Below, piece after piece: positions 6,447 to 11,869 of a DNA stretch of 11,869 nucleotides. This DNA is from Chloroflexota bacterium (GTDB lineage: Bacteria > Chloroflexota > Limnocylindria > Limnocylindrales > CSP1-4), in NCBI GenBank assembly GCA_021786915.1, contig JAJYMP010000287.1:1-11869 (forward strand). Reading direction: 5' to 3'. The translations under genes and the position numbers were made by a program. The notes beneath the pieces are model-generated. The model saw only the letters and a list, made by a program, of their open reading frames with translations, did not search any database and was not told the origin of the DNA. The stretch's first letter is position 1, and each line of letters begins with the position of its first letter.

Positions 6447-6856
6447 CGTGGCTCGCCGCCCGCGAGGCGGATCAGCCGCGCGCGGAGCTCAGGGTCGAGC
6501 CCGCCCAGCCGCTCGCCGAACTGGCGGACGGCGGCTGAGCCGTACCGTGCGAGAACGGCGTCGACGGCCTGGCCGGCGAGCGCCTCCACCGACGCCGGCT
6601 CATCGCCCGCGGTGCGATACACGTAGCCGCGCCCGACCCGCGTCCGTTCGACGAGGCCGCGCTCATGGAGGCGGGTGAGGATCGTCATGACGGTCGTATA
6701 CGCCAGCTGGCGGGGCCGCCCATGGTTGAGGCTGTCGAGGACCTCAGCGACGCTCGACGGGCCGCGATCCCAGAGGATTCGCATGACGGCGGTGGCGAGC
6801 GGGCCGAGCATGGATCCCACGCCGGGCTCCACGGGACGTTGCGCTTCTGGCTCCAT
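6443..6856 (-). CDS. blaI: BlaI/MecI-family winged-helix repressor
   Basis: This 137-residue protein matches the BlaI/MecI/CopY family: LGPLATAVMRILWDRGPSSV (17-36) is the first helix region, and LAYTTVMTILTRLHERGLVE (51-70) is the recognition helix and start of the wing, followed by RVGRGYVYRT. The C-terminal part (about 85-130) is the helical dimerisation and protease-sensitive region. In this family dimers bind palindromic operators upstream of their own and target genes until cut by the cognate M56 protease, encoded immediately downstream here. The ATG at 6854-6856 is preceded by an extended -10 and no Shine-Dalgarno sequence, so the transcript is probably leaderless. A shorter start at Met16 is possible. 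Candidate targets are itself, ccm and the YHS-nuo genes. Confidence 0.9.
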   Translation of the reverse strand: MEPEAQRPVEPGVGSMLGPLATAVMRILWDRGPSSVAEVLDSLNHGRPRQLAYTTVMTILTRLHERGLVERTRVGRGYVYRTAGDEPASVEALAGQAVDAVLARYGSAAVRQFGERLGGLDPELRARLIRLAGGEPR

Positions 6857-6862
6857 CGGCCG

Positions 6863-6871
6863 ACCATACCA
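6863..6871 (-). promoter_or_regulatory. Extended -10 element for a leaderless blaI transcript
   Basis: The minus strand reads TGGTATGGT, an extended -10 (TGn plus TATGGT). Only six bases separate it from the ATG of blaI, which puts the expected transcription start at the A of the start codon. No purine-rich ribosome binding site lies upstream, which fits leaderless translation. No good -35 is visible, as often with extended -10 promoters. Confidence 0.5.
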
Positions 6872-6901
6872 CGGTGCCCGAGGGCGGGCGGGAGCACCGT
6901 G
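6870..6901. repeat. 8-base perfect inverted repeat, candidate BlaI operator
   Basis: CACGGTGC at 6870-6877 and GCACCGTG at 6894-6901 are perfect inverted copies separated by 16 bases. The left arm abuts and overlaps the extended -10 of blaI, where a repressor would act. It does not match the classical TACAnnTGTA BlaI/MecI operator core, but this GC-rich genome may use a different sequence. It could also form a hairpin in a ccm-side transcript only if transcription started upstream of it. Confidence 0.4.
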
Positions 6902-6925
6902 AGGGCGGGATCAGGCGGCGCCGCC

Positions 6926-6948
6926 TATACTACGGGCCTTGTCGTAAT
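6926..6948 (+). promoter_or_regulatory. Candidate -10 of the ccm operon, overlapped by an imperfect inverted repeat
   Basis: TATACT at 6926-6931 is a five-of-six match to the -10 consensus and is the most AT-rich spot in the gap. It lies 33 bases before the GTG of ccmA. No -35 resembling TTGACA is found 16-18 bases upstream (the stretch is G-rich), so an activator or alternative sigma factor may be needed. ACTACG (6929-6934) and CGTAAT (6943-6948) form an inverted pair with five of six bases matching and an eight-base spacer, over the -10 and expected start. Confidence 0.4.
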
Positions 6949-6964
6949 TGGTGCTGAATCCTAC

Positions 6965-7645
6965 GTGTCCCCCACGCCCGACTGGATCCGCCCCCAGCCG
7001 TCCCGGGTCCCACTCCTCGAGCTCTCGCGCGCGACCAAGCTCTTCGGCGCCACCGTCGCGATGTGGCGGGTCGACCTCCAGCTGGGCCGCGGCGACGGCG
7101 TCGGGATCGTCGGCGGCAACGGCTCCGGCAAGACGACCCTGCTCCGAGCCGTCGCGGGGGCGCTCGAGCTCGACGTCGGCCATCGCAACGCTGCTGCGTC
7201 CTTGAGGACCGCGCTCCTGGGGCACCGGACAGGGCTTCTCGATGACCTCACGGTCGGTGAGAATGTCCGCCTGTTCGCCCGCGGGCGTGGCGTCGGCCCG
7301 AGGGAGACGACGTCCCTGCTGGCTCGGCTCCGGCTCGACCACGTCGAGCACGCCCGCGTCTCGTCACTGTCGGCGGGCACGCGGCGCCGTGCCGGACTTG
7401 CACGGGCAATGGCCACAAGCCCGGACGTGCTGGTCCTCGACGAGCCCTTCGCGTCCGTAGACGCTGGGCATGCGGCTGCCATCACGGTCGTCCTCACGGA
7501 ATGGCGCGCCCGGGGCGGCACGCTCGTCGTGGCGGCCCACGACGCCGATGCCCTCGCGCCGCTCTGCGATCGCGTGCACTGGCTGACCGCCGGGCGCCTC
7601 CTCGCTCCGGTCGTGGCAGCCCGAACCGCAGGAGGCGTCAGCTGA
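6965..7645 (+). CDS. ccmA: Heme exporter ATP-binding protein CcmA
   Basis: From the GTG at 6965 the protein has 226 residues, normal for CcmA. ABC ATPase motifs appear in order: Walker A GGNGSGKT (50-57), signature LSAGTRRR (135-142), Walker B DVLVLDEP (154-161) and switch His192 in VAAHD. With CcmB it forms the cytoplasmic-membrane ABC complex that uses ATP to release holo-CcmE from CcmC/CcmD. The start was chosen because no other in-frame ATG, GTG or TTG lies between the -10 candidate and the first strand of the fold. The open frame continues upstream through the antisense of blaI and is not coding there. No Shine-Dalgarno sequence precedes this GTG. The stop overlaps the ccmB ATG (TGATG). 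Confidence 0.88.
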   Translation: MSPTPDWIRPQPSRVPLLELSRATKLFGATVAMWRVDLQLGRGDGVGIVGGNGSGKTTLLRAVAGALELDVGHRNAAASLRTALLGHRTGLLDDLTVGENVRLFARGRGVGPRETTSLLARLRLDHVEHARVSSLSAGTRRRAGLARAMATSPDVLVLDEPFASVDAGHAAAITVVLTEWRARGGTLVVAAHDADALAPLCDRVHWLTAGRLLAPVVAARTAGGVS

Positions 7646-8316
7646 TGGCGCTGGTCGGCGACGCGGTGGCCCTCGCGCGGAAGGACGTGGTGGCCGAGAT
7701 CCGCGCCCGCGACGCCCTGCCCGCGGCCGCGACGCTCGGTGCGACCGGCCTCGTCCTCGTGGCACTCGCCGTCGGGCCGGATGTGGGGCGGATGCGGCTC
7801 CTAGCCCCGGCCCTGGTCGGCGTCGTGCTTGCCTTCGCCACCGTCACGCTGGCCGACCGGCTGGACTCGATCGACCGGGCCGACGATGCGCTCGTGGCAC
7901 TCTGGTTCGCCCTCGACGACCCACGCGCGATCTTCGCCGGCCGCGTGATCAGTCTCTCGGCGAGCCTCACAATTCTCGAGCTCGGGCTCTGGCTGGCGGC
8001 GGCCACGCTTCTAGACCTGCAGCCCGGCGCGGGCGCGCTCCTGCTCGTGCCCCTGGCGGTCGCGTCGAGCGTGTCGAGGGCGGCAGTCGCCGCACTGGTC
8101 ACCTCGCTCGTCGGAGGGTCGCCGCACCGAGCGCTCCTCGCGCCGACGCTCCTGCTGCCGATGCTGGTGCCCACGCTCCTTGCGGGCGTGCAGGCCGCGA
8201 GCGCCGTCCTTGCGGGCGGGCAGGGGGTCCAGTGGACCGCGGTCCTCGTTGCCCAGAGCCTCCTGTTCCTCGGCGTCGGCCTCATCACGTACGGAGAGGC
8301 TGCGGGGCCTGCGTGA
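7645..8316 (+). CDS. ccmB: Heme exporter membrane protein CcmB
   Basis: This 223-residue protein, normal family length, has about six hydrophobic segments. The N-terminal amphipathic stretch ARKDVVAEIRARD (11-23) corresponds to the CcmB signature (family AlxxKDLrxExRsre), preceding the first helix. It is the membrane partner of CcmA. The ATG at 7645 overlaps the ccmA stop by one base, and a strong AGGAGG sits at 7630-7635, nine bases upstream, the best ribosome binding site in the operon. The open frame upstream to 7501 is inside ccmA and is not used. Confidence 0.88.
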   Translation: MALVGDAVALARKDVVAEIRARDALPAAATLGATGLVLVALAVGPDVGRMRLLAPALVGVVLAFATVTLADRLDSIDRADDALVALWFALDDPRAIFAGRVISLSASLTILELGLWLAAATLLDLQPGAGALLLVPLAVASSVSRAAVAALVTSLVGGSPHRALLAPTLLLPMLVPTLLAGVQAASAVLAGGQGVQWTAVLVAQSLLFLGVGLITYGEAAGPA

Positions 8317-8984
8317 TGGTTCGGCAGACGATCGCCTCGCAGTCCGGGCGCCTGGTCGCTGCTGGTGTCGCCCTCGTGGTCGCCTCCGGCCTGCTCCTCG
8401 TCCCCGCCGACGCGAGCCAGGGCGATGTCCAGCGGCTCATGTACGTCCACGTTCCGGCGGCCTGGGTCGGCTACCTTGCGTTCTTCGTCGTCTTCGCCGG
8501 CAGCGGCGCCTACCTCTGGCGCCGCGACCCGAGGCTCGATCGGCTCGCGGCCGCGAGCGCCGAGGTGGGCGTCCTGTTCACCGGCCTCGCCATCGCCTCG
8601 GGCTCCATCTGGGGCAAGGCGACGTGGGGCCAGTGGTGGGACTGGGACCCTCGGCTGACCACGACCGCCGTCATGCTGCTGGCGTATATCGCGTATCTGC
8701 TCCTCCGGCAGTCGGTGTCAGAGCAGAGGCGGCGTGGGCGGGTCGCCGCTGCCTTCGGTCTCATCGCGTTCCTCAACGTCCCGCTCGTGCACTTCTCGGT
8801 GCTGTGGTGGCGGGGGCTGCACCAGGCACCGACGGTCCTCCGGCCAGGCGACCCCACGATTGACCACGTCCTCCTCGCTCAGCTCCTCGCGAGCGTGGCG
8901 GCCTTCAGCCTCGCGTACGCGTGGCTCGTGTGGCAGCGGACGCGCCTCGAGGGCCTCATTGAGACGGCAGCCACCCGTGACTGA
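8316..8984 (+). CDS. ccmC: Heme handling protein CcmC (WWD family)
   Basis: This 222-residue protein has about six membrane helices. The tryptophan-rich periplasmic WWD motif is WGQWWDWDPRLT (104-115), preceded by SGSIWGKATWG. Two histidines sit at the positions of the family's external heme ligands: His45 in MYVHVPAAW and His159 in VPLVHFSVLWW. CcmC binds heme in the periplasmic leaflet and passes it to CcmE. The ATG at 8316 overlaps the ccmB stop by one base. The longer open frame from 8232 lies inside ccmB and is discarded. The end overlaps the GTG of the next small gene by eight bases. CcmC is the most clearly conserved protein of this operon. Confidence 0.96.
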   Translation: MVRQTIASQSGRLVAAGVALVVASGLLLVPADASQGDVQRLMYVHVPAAWVGYLAFFVVFAGSGAYLWRRDPRLDRLAAASAEVGVLFTGLAIASGSIWGKATWGQWWDWDPRLTTTAVMLLAYIAYLLLRQSVSEQRRRGRVAAAFGLIAFLNVPLVHFSVLWWRGLHQAPTVLRPGDPTIDHVLLAQLLASVAAFSLAYAWLVWQRTRLEGLIETAATRD

Positions 8985-9156
8985 CGCCGCCTTCGTCGTC
9001 GCCGGGTACCTCGTTGTCGTCGGAGGTGTGGCGCTGTACGCGGTCACGTTGCGCCGCCGGGTCGCGAAGGCCGCGGCGCGGGCTCAGATCGGACGGGCGT
9101 ATGCCGCCGGTTCCGACGATGCCGAGCCCACCGTCACCGAACGCCGTGCCCCGTGA
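8977..9156 (+). CDS. ccmD: Small membrane adaptor CcmD
   Basis: This 59-residue protein starts at GTG 8977, overlapping the end of ccmC by eight bases, and its stop overlaps the ATG of ccmE (TGATG at 9154-9158). It has one N-terminal membrane helix (AAFVVAGYLVVVGGVALYAV, 4-23) followed by a basic arginine-rich tail (LRRRVAKAAARAQIGR). That is the CcmD pattern: helix ending in a tyrosine, then positive charges in the cytoplasm. The family is poorly conserved, so position between ccmC and ccmE carries much of the weight. CcmD helps release heme-loaded CcmE from CcmC and CcmAB. Confidence 0.82.
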   Translation: MTDAAFVVAGYLVVVGGVALYAVTLRRRVAKAAARAQIGRAYAAGSDDAEPTVTERRAP

Positions 9157-9587
9157 TGAGTCGCCGGGTGACGCTCCTCGGCCTGGTGCTCACCGGGGCC
9201 TCGCTGCTCGTCCTCGTCGGTGTCGGACTCTCGAGCGCGGTCGTCTACTATCGGACGCCGACCGAGCTGCTCGCCGCCCGCGACAGGGGCGCGACGCGGC
9301 TGTACGGCCTCGTCGTCCCGGGATCAGTCCGGACCGATCCCACCACCCATCGCCTGGACTTCCGGGTGACAGACGGCACAGACACAGTTGCTGTCGAGTC
9401 GACCGCCCTCCCGACGGCGCTCTTCCGGGACGGCGTCGGCGTGGTCTTGGAGGGGCGTCTCGGGACGGGCGGCGTCTTTGTCGCCGACAACATCCTGATC
9501 AAGCACTCGGAGGTGTACGAGGCGCTCAAGCCCGGGCAGACGATTCCCCCCGGGGTCCTGCCATCGCCGCTCAGCGTGGCGCCGTGA
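9156..9587 (+). CDS. ccmE: Periplasmic heme chaperone CcmE
   Basis: This 143-residue protein has one N-terminal signal-anchor helix (about 7-31) and then a small beta-barrel (OB-fold) periplasmic domain. The heme site is intact: DNILIKHSEVY puts the covalent heme-binding histidine at His117 and the axial tyrosine at Tyr121, the HxxxY pattern of most CcmE proteins rather than the Cys variant. The C-terminal tail is short and proline-rich. The ATG at 9156 gives a one-base overlap with ccmD; a GTG one codon earlier (9153) is also possible. The stop overlaps the ccmF ATG by one base. Confidence 0.95.
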   Translation: MSRRVTLLGLVLTGASLLVLVGVGLSSAVVYYRTPTELLAARDRGATRLYGLVVPGSVRTDPTTHRLDFRVTDGTDTVAVESTALPTALFRDGVGVVLEGRLGTGGVFVADNILIKHSEVYEALKPGQTIPPGVLPSPLSVAP

Positions 9588-11524
9588 TGGGGGCGATCGG
9601 CTTCGCCGCAACGTTCATCGGCACGGGCAGCGCGTTGATCGGTCTCGTCGCGGCCCTGCAGGCGGTTCGCGGCCGGTGGCAACCAGAGGCGGCCACAGCC
9701 GCGGCCATTGCCTCCGCGATCGGCTTCGCCGGAGCGGCGGCGGCAATGGTCGCGGCGCTGCTGACGCATGACTTCAGCGTCTCGTACGTCGCGCAGGTGG
9801 GCAGCCGCTCCACGCCGGTGCTCTACACGGTCGCCTCGCTCTGGGCGGCCCTCGAGGGCTCGATCCTGCTGTGGACGCTGCTGCTGTCGCTGGTGACTGT
9901 CGCCGCGGCACGGTGGTTGGCGGGGCGCGCGCCCGACCGGCGGCCGGTCGTGCTCCTCGTCCTCCTGGGCCTGACCGCCTTCTTCGGCGTCCTCCTGTTG
10001 GGCCCGGGCGACCCTTGGCGTCCCGTGTCCCCGGTGCCCGCCGATGGTCCCGGGCCGAACCCGCTCCTGGCGCAGCACCCGCTCATGGCGGTCCACCCGC
10101 CGCTGCTCTACCTCGGGTTCGTGGGCCTCGCGGTGCCGTTCGCCCTCACGGTGGACGGGCTCTGGCACCATCGCCTCGACCAACGCTGGCTGACTGACGC
10201 GACGCAGGCGACGACCGCCGCGTGGGTCCCGCTGACGCTCGGGCTGGTCGCCGGGGCCTGGTGGTCCTACGCGGTGCTCGGCTGGGGCGGGTACTGGGCG
10301 TGGGACCCGGTGGAGAATGTCGCCCTGCTGCCGTGGCTGACGGCGACGGCGTTCCTGCACTCCGCCATGGTCGGCCGGCGCACTGGCGGGTTGCTCGGCT
10401 GGAACGTCTCACTCGTCGGCGCCTCGTTCATCCTCACCCTCGTCGCGACGCTCGTCACGAGGAGCGGCGTCCTCCAGTCGGTCCACGCGTTCACCCAGTC
10501 GGCGATCGGCCCCCTGCTCGCCGGGCTCGTCGCCGCGTCGCTTATCGGCACCGTGGGGCTCGCCGTCCTCCGGCTGCCGCCGGAGCGGGCTGGGTCCGTC
10601 GGCGGCCCTCGCGGCGTGGCAATCCTGGCGAACAACCTCCTGCTCGTGACCATTGCCGCGACCGTTCTGGCGGGGACGATGTTCCCGCTGATCGTTGAGG
10701 CCGTGGACGGCAGCAGGGTCAGCGTGGGAGCCCCCTACTTCGAGCGGATCGTCGGGCCCGTCGGCGCTGTTCTCCTGGGGCTCGCGGCGGTCGGCCCGTC
10801 GTTGCCGTGGGGCCACTGGTCCGACCGCGTCGCCACTCGCATCGTCCTCCCCGCCCTCGCGGCCGGCCTCGGGGCGGCCGCCGCGGCCGGAGCCGGCCTC
10901 GGGGCGGGCGGGGTGGTCGGCCTCGCGGCGGCGTGCTTCTCGCTCGCGGCCACCGTGTCCGCGCTACTGCGCCGGGCCAGGCTGCGACCGCTGTCGATCC
11001 GCCGCCCGGGCGGGCTGGTCGCCCACCTCGGGCTCGCAGTGATGGCGGCGGCGATCGTCATGGCGGGCGCCGGGCGCTCGGACACCGACCTCAATCTGCG
11101 CCAAGGCGAGCAGGCAGAAGTCGCGGGCCATCGCATCGAGCTTCTCGCGACGGCCGGCGGATCGCCCGCGGGGGCCATGTCGCTCGAGGCCAGCGTGCTT
11201 GTGGACGGCACCCCGCTGAACCCGGGCCCGCGTCTGACGGTCACGCCGACTTCGGGCCGGGCATTCGCGACGCCGGCGGTCCGCCCGGGACCCTTCGGCG
11301 ACGTTTACCTGTCGCTCCTCGACGCCGATCCGGCGACCGGTGCCGTGACGATCCGCGTGGCGTCCTACCCGTTCATCAGCTGGCTGTGGGTGGGCGGGGG
11401 ACTCCTCGCGTTCGGCGGCGTCATCGCGCTACTGCCACGACGACGCAACGCAAGGCCATTGATGGAGGTTGCGTCCGCCGAGGAAGTCGTCGGCGGCCCG
11501 GCCGAGGTGCCCACCGGTGGATGA
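9587..11524 (+). CDS. ccmF: Cytochrome c heme lyase subunit CcmF
   Basis: This 645-residue polytopic protein is close to the 647 residues of E. coli CcmF. The WWD domain is GWGGYWAWDPVENVALLPW (232-250). Histidines at the family's four heme-ligand sites are visible: His170 (MAVHPPLLYLG) and His300 (LQSVHAFTQS) flanking the WWD domain, and His258 (TAFLHSAM) and His480 (GLVAHLGLAV) in membrane helices. A C-terminal periplasmic domain (about 497-595) is followed by a last helix. It receives heme from CcmE and attaches it to apocytochrome c CXXCH motifs. The ATG at 9587 overlaps the ccmE stop by one base; the open frame back to 9014 is a shadow of ccmD and ccmE. Confidence 0.96.
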   Translation: MGAIGFAATFIGTGSALIGLVAALQAVRGRWQPEAATAAAIASAIGFAGAAAAMVAALLTHDFSVSYVAQVGSRSTPVLYTVASLWAALEGSILLWTLLLSLVTVAAARWLAGRAPDRRPVVLLVLLGLTAFFGVLLLGPGDPWRPVSPVPADGPGPNPLLAQHPLMAVHPPLLYLGFVGLAVPFALTVDGLWHHRLDQRWLTDATQATTAAWVPLTLGLVAGAWWSYAVLGWGGYWAWDPVENVALLPWLTATAFLHSAMVGRRTGGLLGWNVSLVGASFILTLVATLVTRSGVLQSVHAFTQSAIGPLLAGLVAASLIGTVGLAVLRLPPERAGSVGGPRGVAILANNLLLVTIAATVLAGTMFPLIVEAVDGSRVSVGAPYFERIVGPVGAVLLGLAAVGPSLPWGHWSDRVATRIVLPALAAGLGAAAAAGAGLGAGGVVGLAAACFSLAATVSALLRRARLRPLSIRRPGGLVAHLGLAVMAAAIVMAGAGRSDTDLNLRQGEQAEVAGHRIELLATAGGSPAGAMSLEASVLVDGTPLNPGPRLTVTPTSGRAFATPAVRPGPFGDVYLSLLDADPATGAVTIRVASYPFISWLWVGGGLLAFGGVIALLPRRRNARPLMEVASAEEVVGGPAEVPTGG

Positions 11525-11869
11525 CCGGGCGGACGTCCCGGAACCGGCCGCGGCGGCCAACAGCGCGGTGGTCGGGCGGCGGACGCGGATGCCGCGGATG
11601 GCCTGGCTCGTCGTCGCCGTGGGACTCGCCGTCCTCGTGGAGTGGGCAGTCACAGCAAGAATCGGCACGCCGTCGGCCGCGAGCGGCCCAGGTCCGGGCG
11701 TCAACCGCCCAGCGGCCGCGTTCGACCTCCAGACGCTCGACGGTCAGCGGGTGGCCCTGCGGGACTTCGCCGGGAGACCGCTCGTCGTGAACTTCTGGGC
11801 GTCGTGGTGCCCGCCGTGCCGGGAAGAGGCGCCGCTCCTGGTGGAGCTCGCCCGGCGTGCGCCGAATGG
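11517..11869 (+). CDS. ccmG: Thioredoxin-like thiol reductant CcmG/DsbE, 5' part (runs off the window)
   Basis: The first 117 codons are present. From GTG 11517 the protein has a short acidic cytoplasmic N-terminus, a membrane anchor (about 29-46, MAWLVVAVGLAVLVEWA region), a Gly/Pro/Ala linker, then the thioredoxin-fold start AFDLQTLDG, LRDFAGRPLVVNFWASWC and the active-site motif WCPPC (97-101) followed by REEAP. That is the CcmG/ResA type, which reduces apocytochrome cysteines or CcmH in the periplasm. The GTG start overlaps ccmF by eight bases, the same arrangement as ccmC/ccmD; the nearby ATG at 11521 is out of frame. The C-terminal part lies outside the window. Confidence 0.9.
   Translation, partial: MDDRADVPEPAAAANSAVVGRRTRMPRMAWLVVAVGLAVLVEWAVTARIGTPSAASGPGPGVNRPAAAFDLQTLDGQRVALRDFAGRPLVVNFWASWCPPCREEAPLLVELARRAPN

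Noticed and set aside
5649..6626. 325-codon plus-strand frame opposite the M56 and blaI genes
   Set aside because: No domain is recognisable, and the opposite strand carries HEEHH and the winged-helix motifs in a coupled gene pair.
6870..6901. Inverted repeat as a Rho-independent terminator
   Set aside because: The 16-base spacer is long, no T-run follows on either strand, and it lies at the start of divergent genes instead of the end of one.
9014..9586. N-terminal extension of CcmF
   Set aside because: The extension is a shadow of ccmD and ccmE; the hydrophobic first helix of CcmF begins at the ATG at 9587.
9248..10360. 370-codon minus-strand frame across ccmE/ccmF
   Set aside because: It is antisense to the HxxxY heme site of ccmE and the WWD region of ccmF; composition is that of a shadow frame.
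1..11869. tRNA, rRNA, CRISPR array, insertion sequence or prophage
   Set aside because: No cloverleaf-like, repeat-spacer, terminal inverted repeat, transposase or integrase signal was seen; the window is nearly all coding for the two operons.

Overview
The window is very GC-rich, almost entirely coding, and made of two operon blocks that diverge from one short intergenic region (about 6857-6964). The leftward block holds a BlaI-type repressor, an M56 metallopeptidase, a small YHS-domain protein and a complex-I-like membrane-arm cluster in the order nuoA, a fused NuoB/NuoD-like gene, nuoH, nuoJ, nuoK, nuoL, and the first codons of a probable nuoM. The rightward block is a system I cytochrome c maturation operon, ccmABCDEF plus the 5' part of ccmG. 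Gene density, GTG starts, stop/start overlaps and the separate ccmA-G order suggest a high-GC, aerobically respiring soil or freshwater bacterium. I lean to Chloroflexota (Limnocylindria-like) over an actinobacterium, but the sequence does not prove the phylum.

The nuo block is the unusual part. The ion-translocating core is recognisable: NuoL keeps its conserved glutamate and lysines, NuoK keeps both membrane glutamates, and NuoA keeps its FDxE motif. The genes for the electron path are missing: there is no canonical nuoB, nuoC or nuoD, no nuoE/F/G, and no nuoI between nuoH and nuoJ. In place of nuoB-C-D is one 430-residue gene. Its N-terminal third looks like NuoB without any cysteine, and its remainder looks like a degenerate NuoD. 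NuoH and NuoJ are altered at the positions that form the quinone cavity and the membrane coupling path. The simplest reading is a complex-I relative that has kept ion translocation but lost its iron-sulfur and quinone chemistry, or that uses another partner.

The ccm block looks conventional. CcmAB is an ABC transporter, CcmC (WWD domain, two heme-ligand histidines) loads heme onto CcmE (His117/Tyr121), CcmD is the small adaptor, CcmF is the ligase, and CcmG is the thioredoxin-like reductant. Nearly every junction in both blocks is a 1-, 4- or 8-base overlap, which implies polycistronic, translationally coupled expression.

Between the blocks, blaI appears to be leaderless, with an extended -10 ending six bases before its ATG. 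Two inverted repeats there overlap the candidate promoters of blaI and ccmA, so BlaI could control both directions. A 138-base gap (5562-5699) precedes the YHS-nuo unit and holds a direct repeat with an 11-base period.
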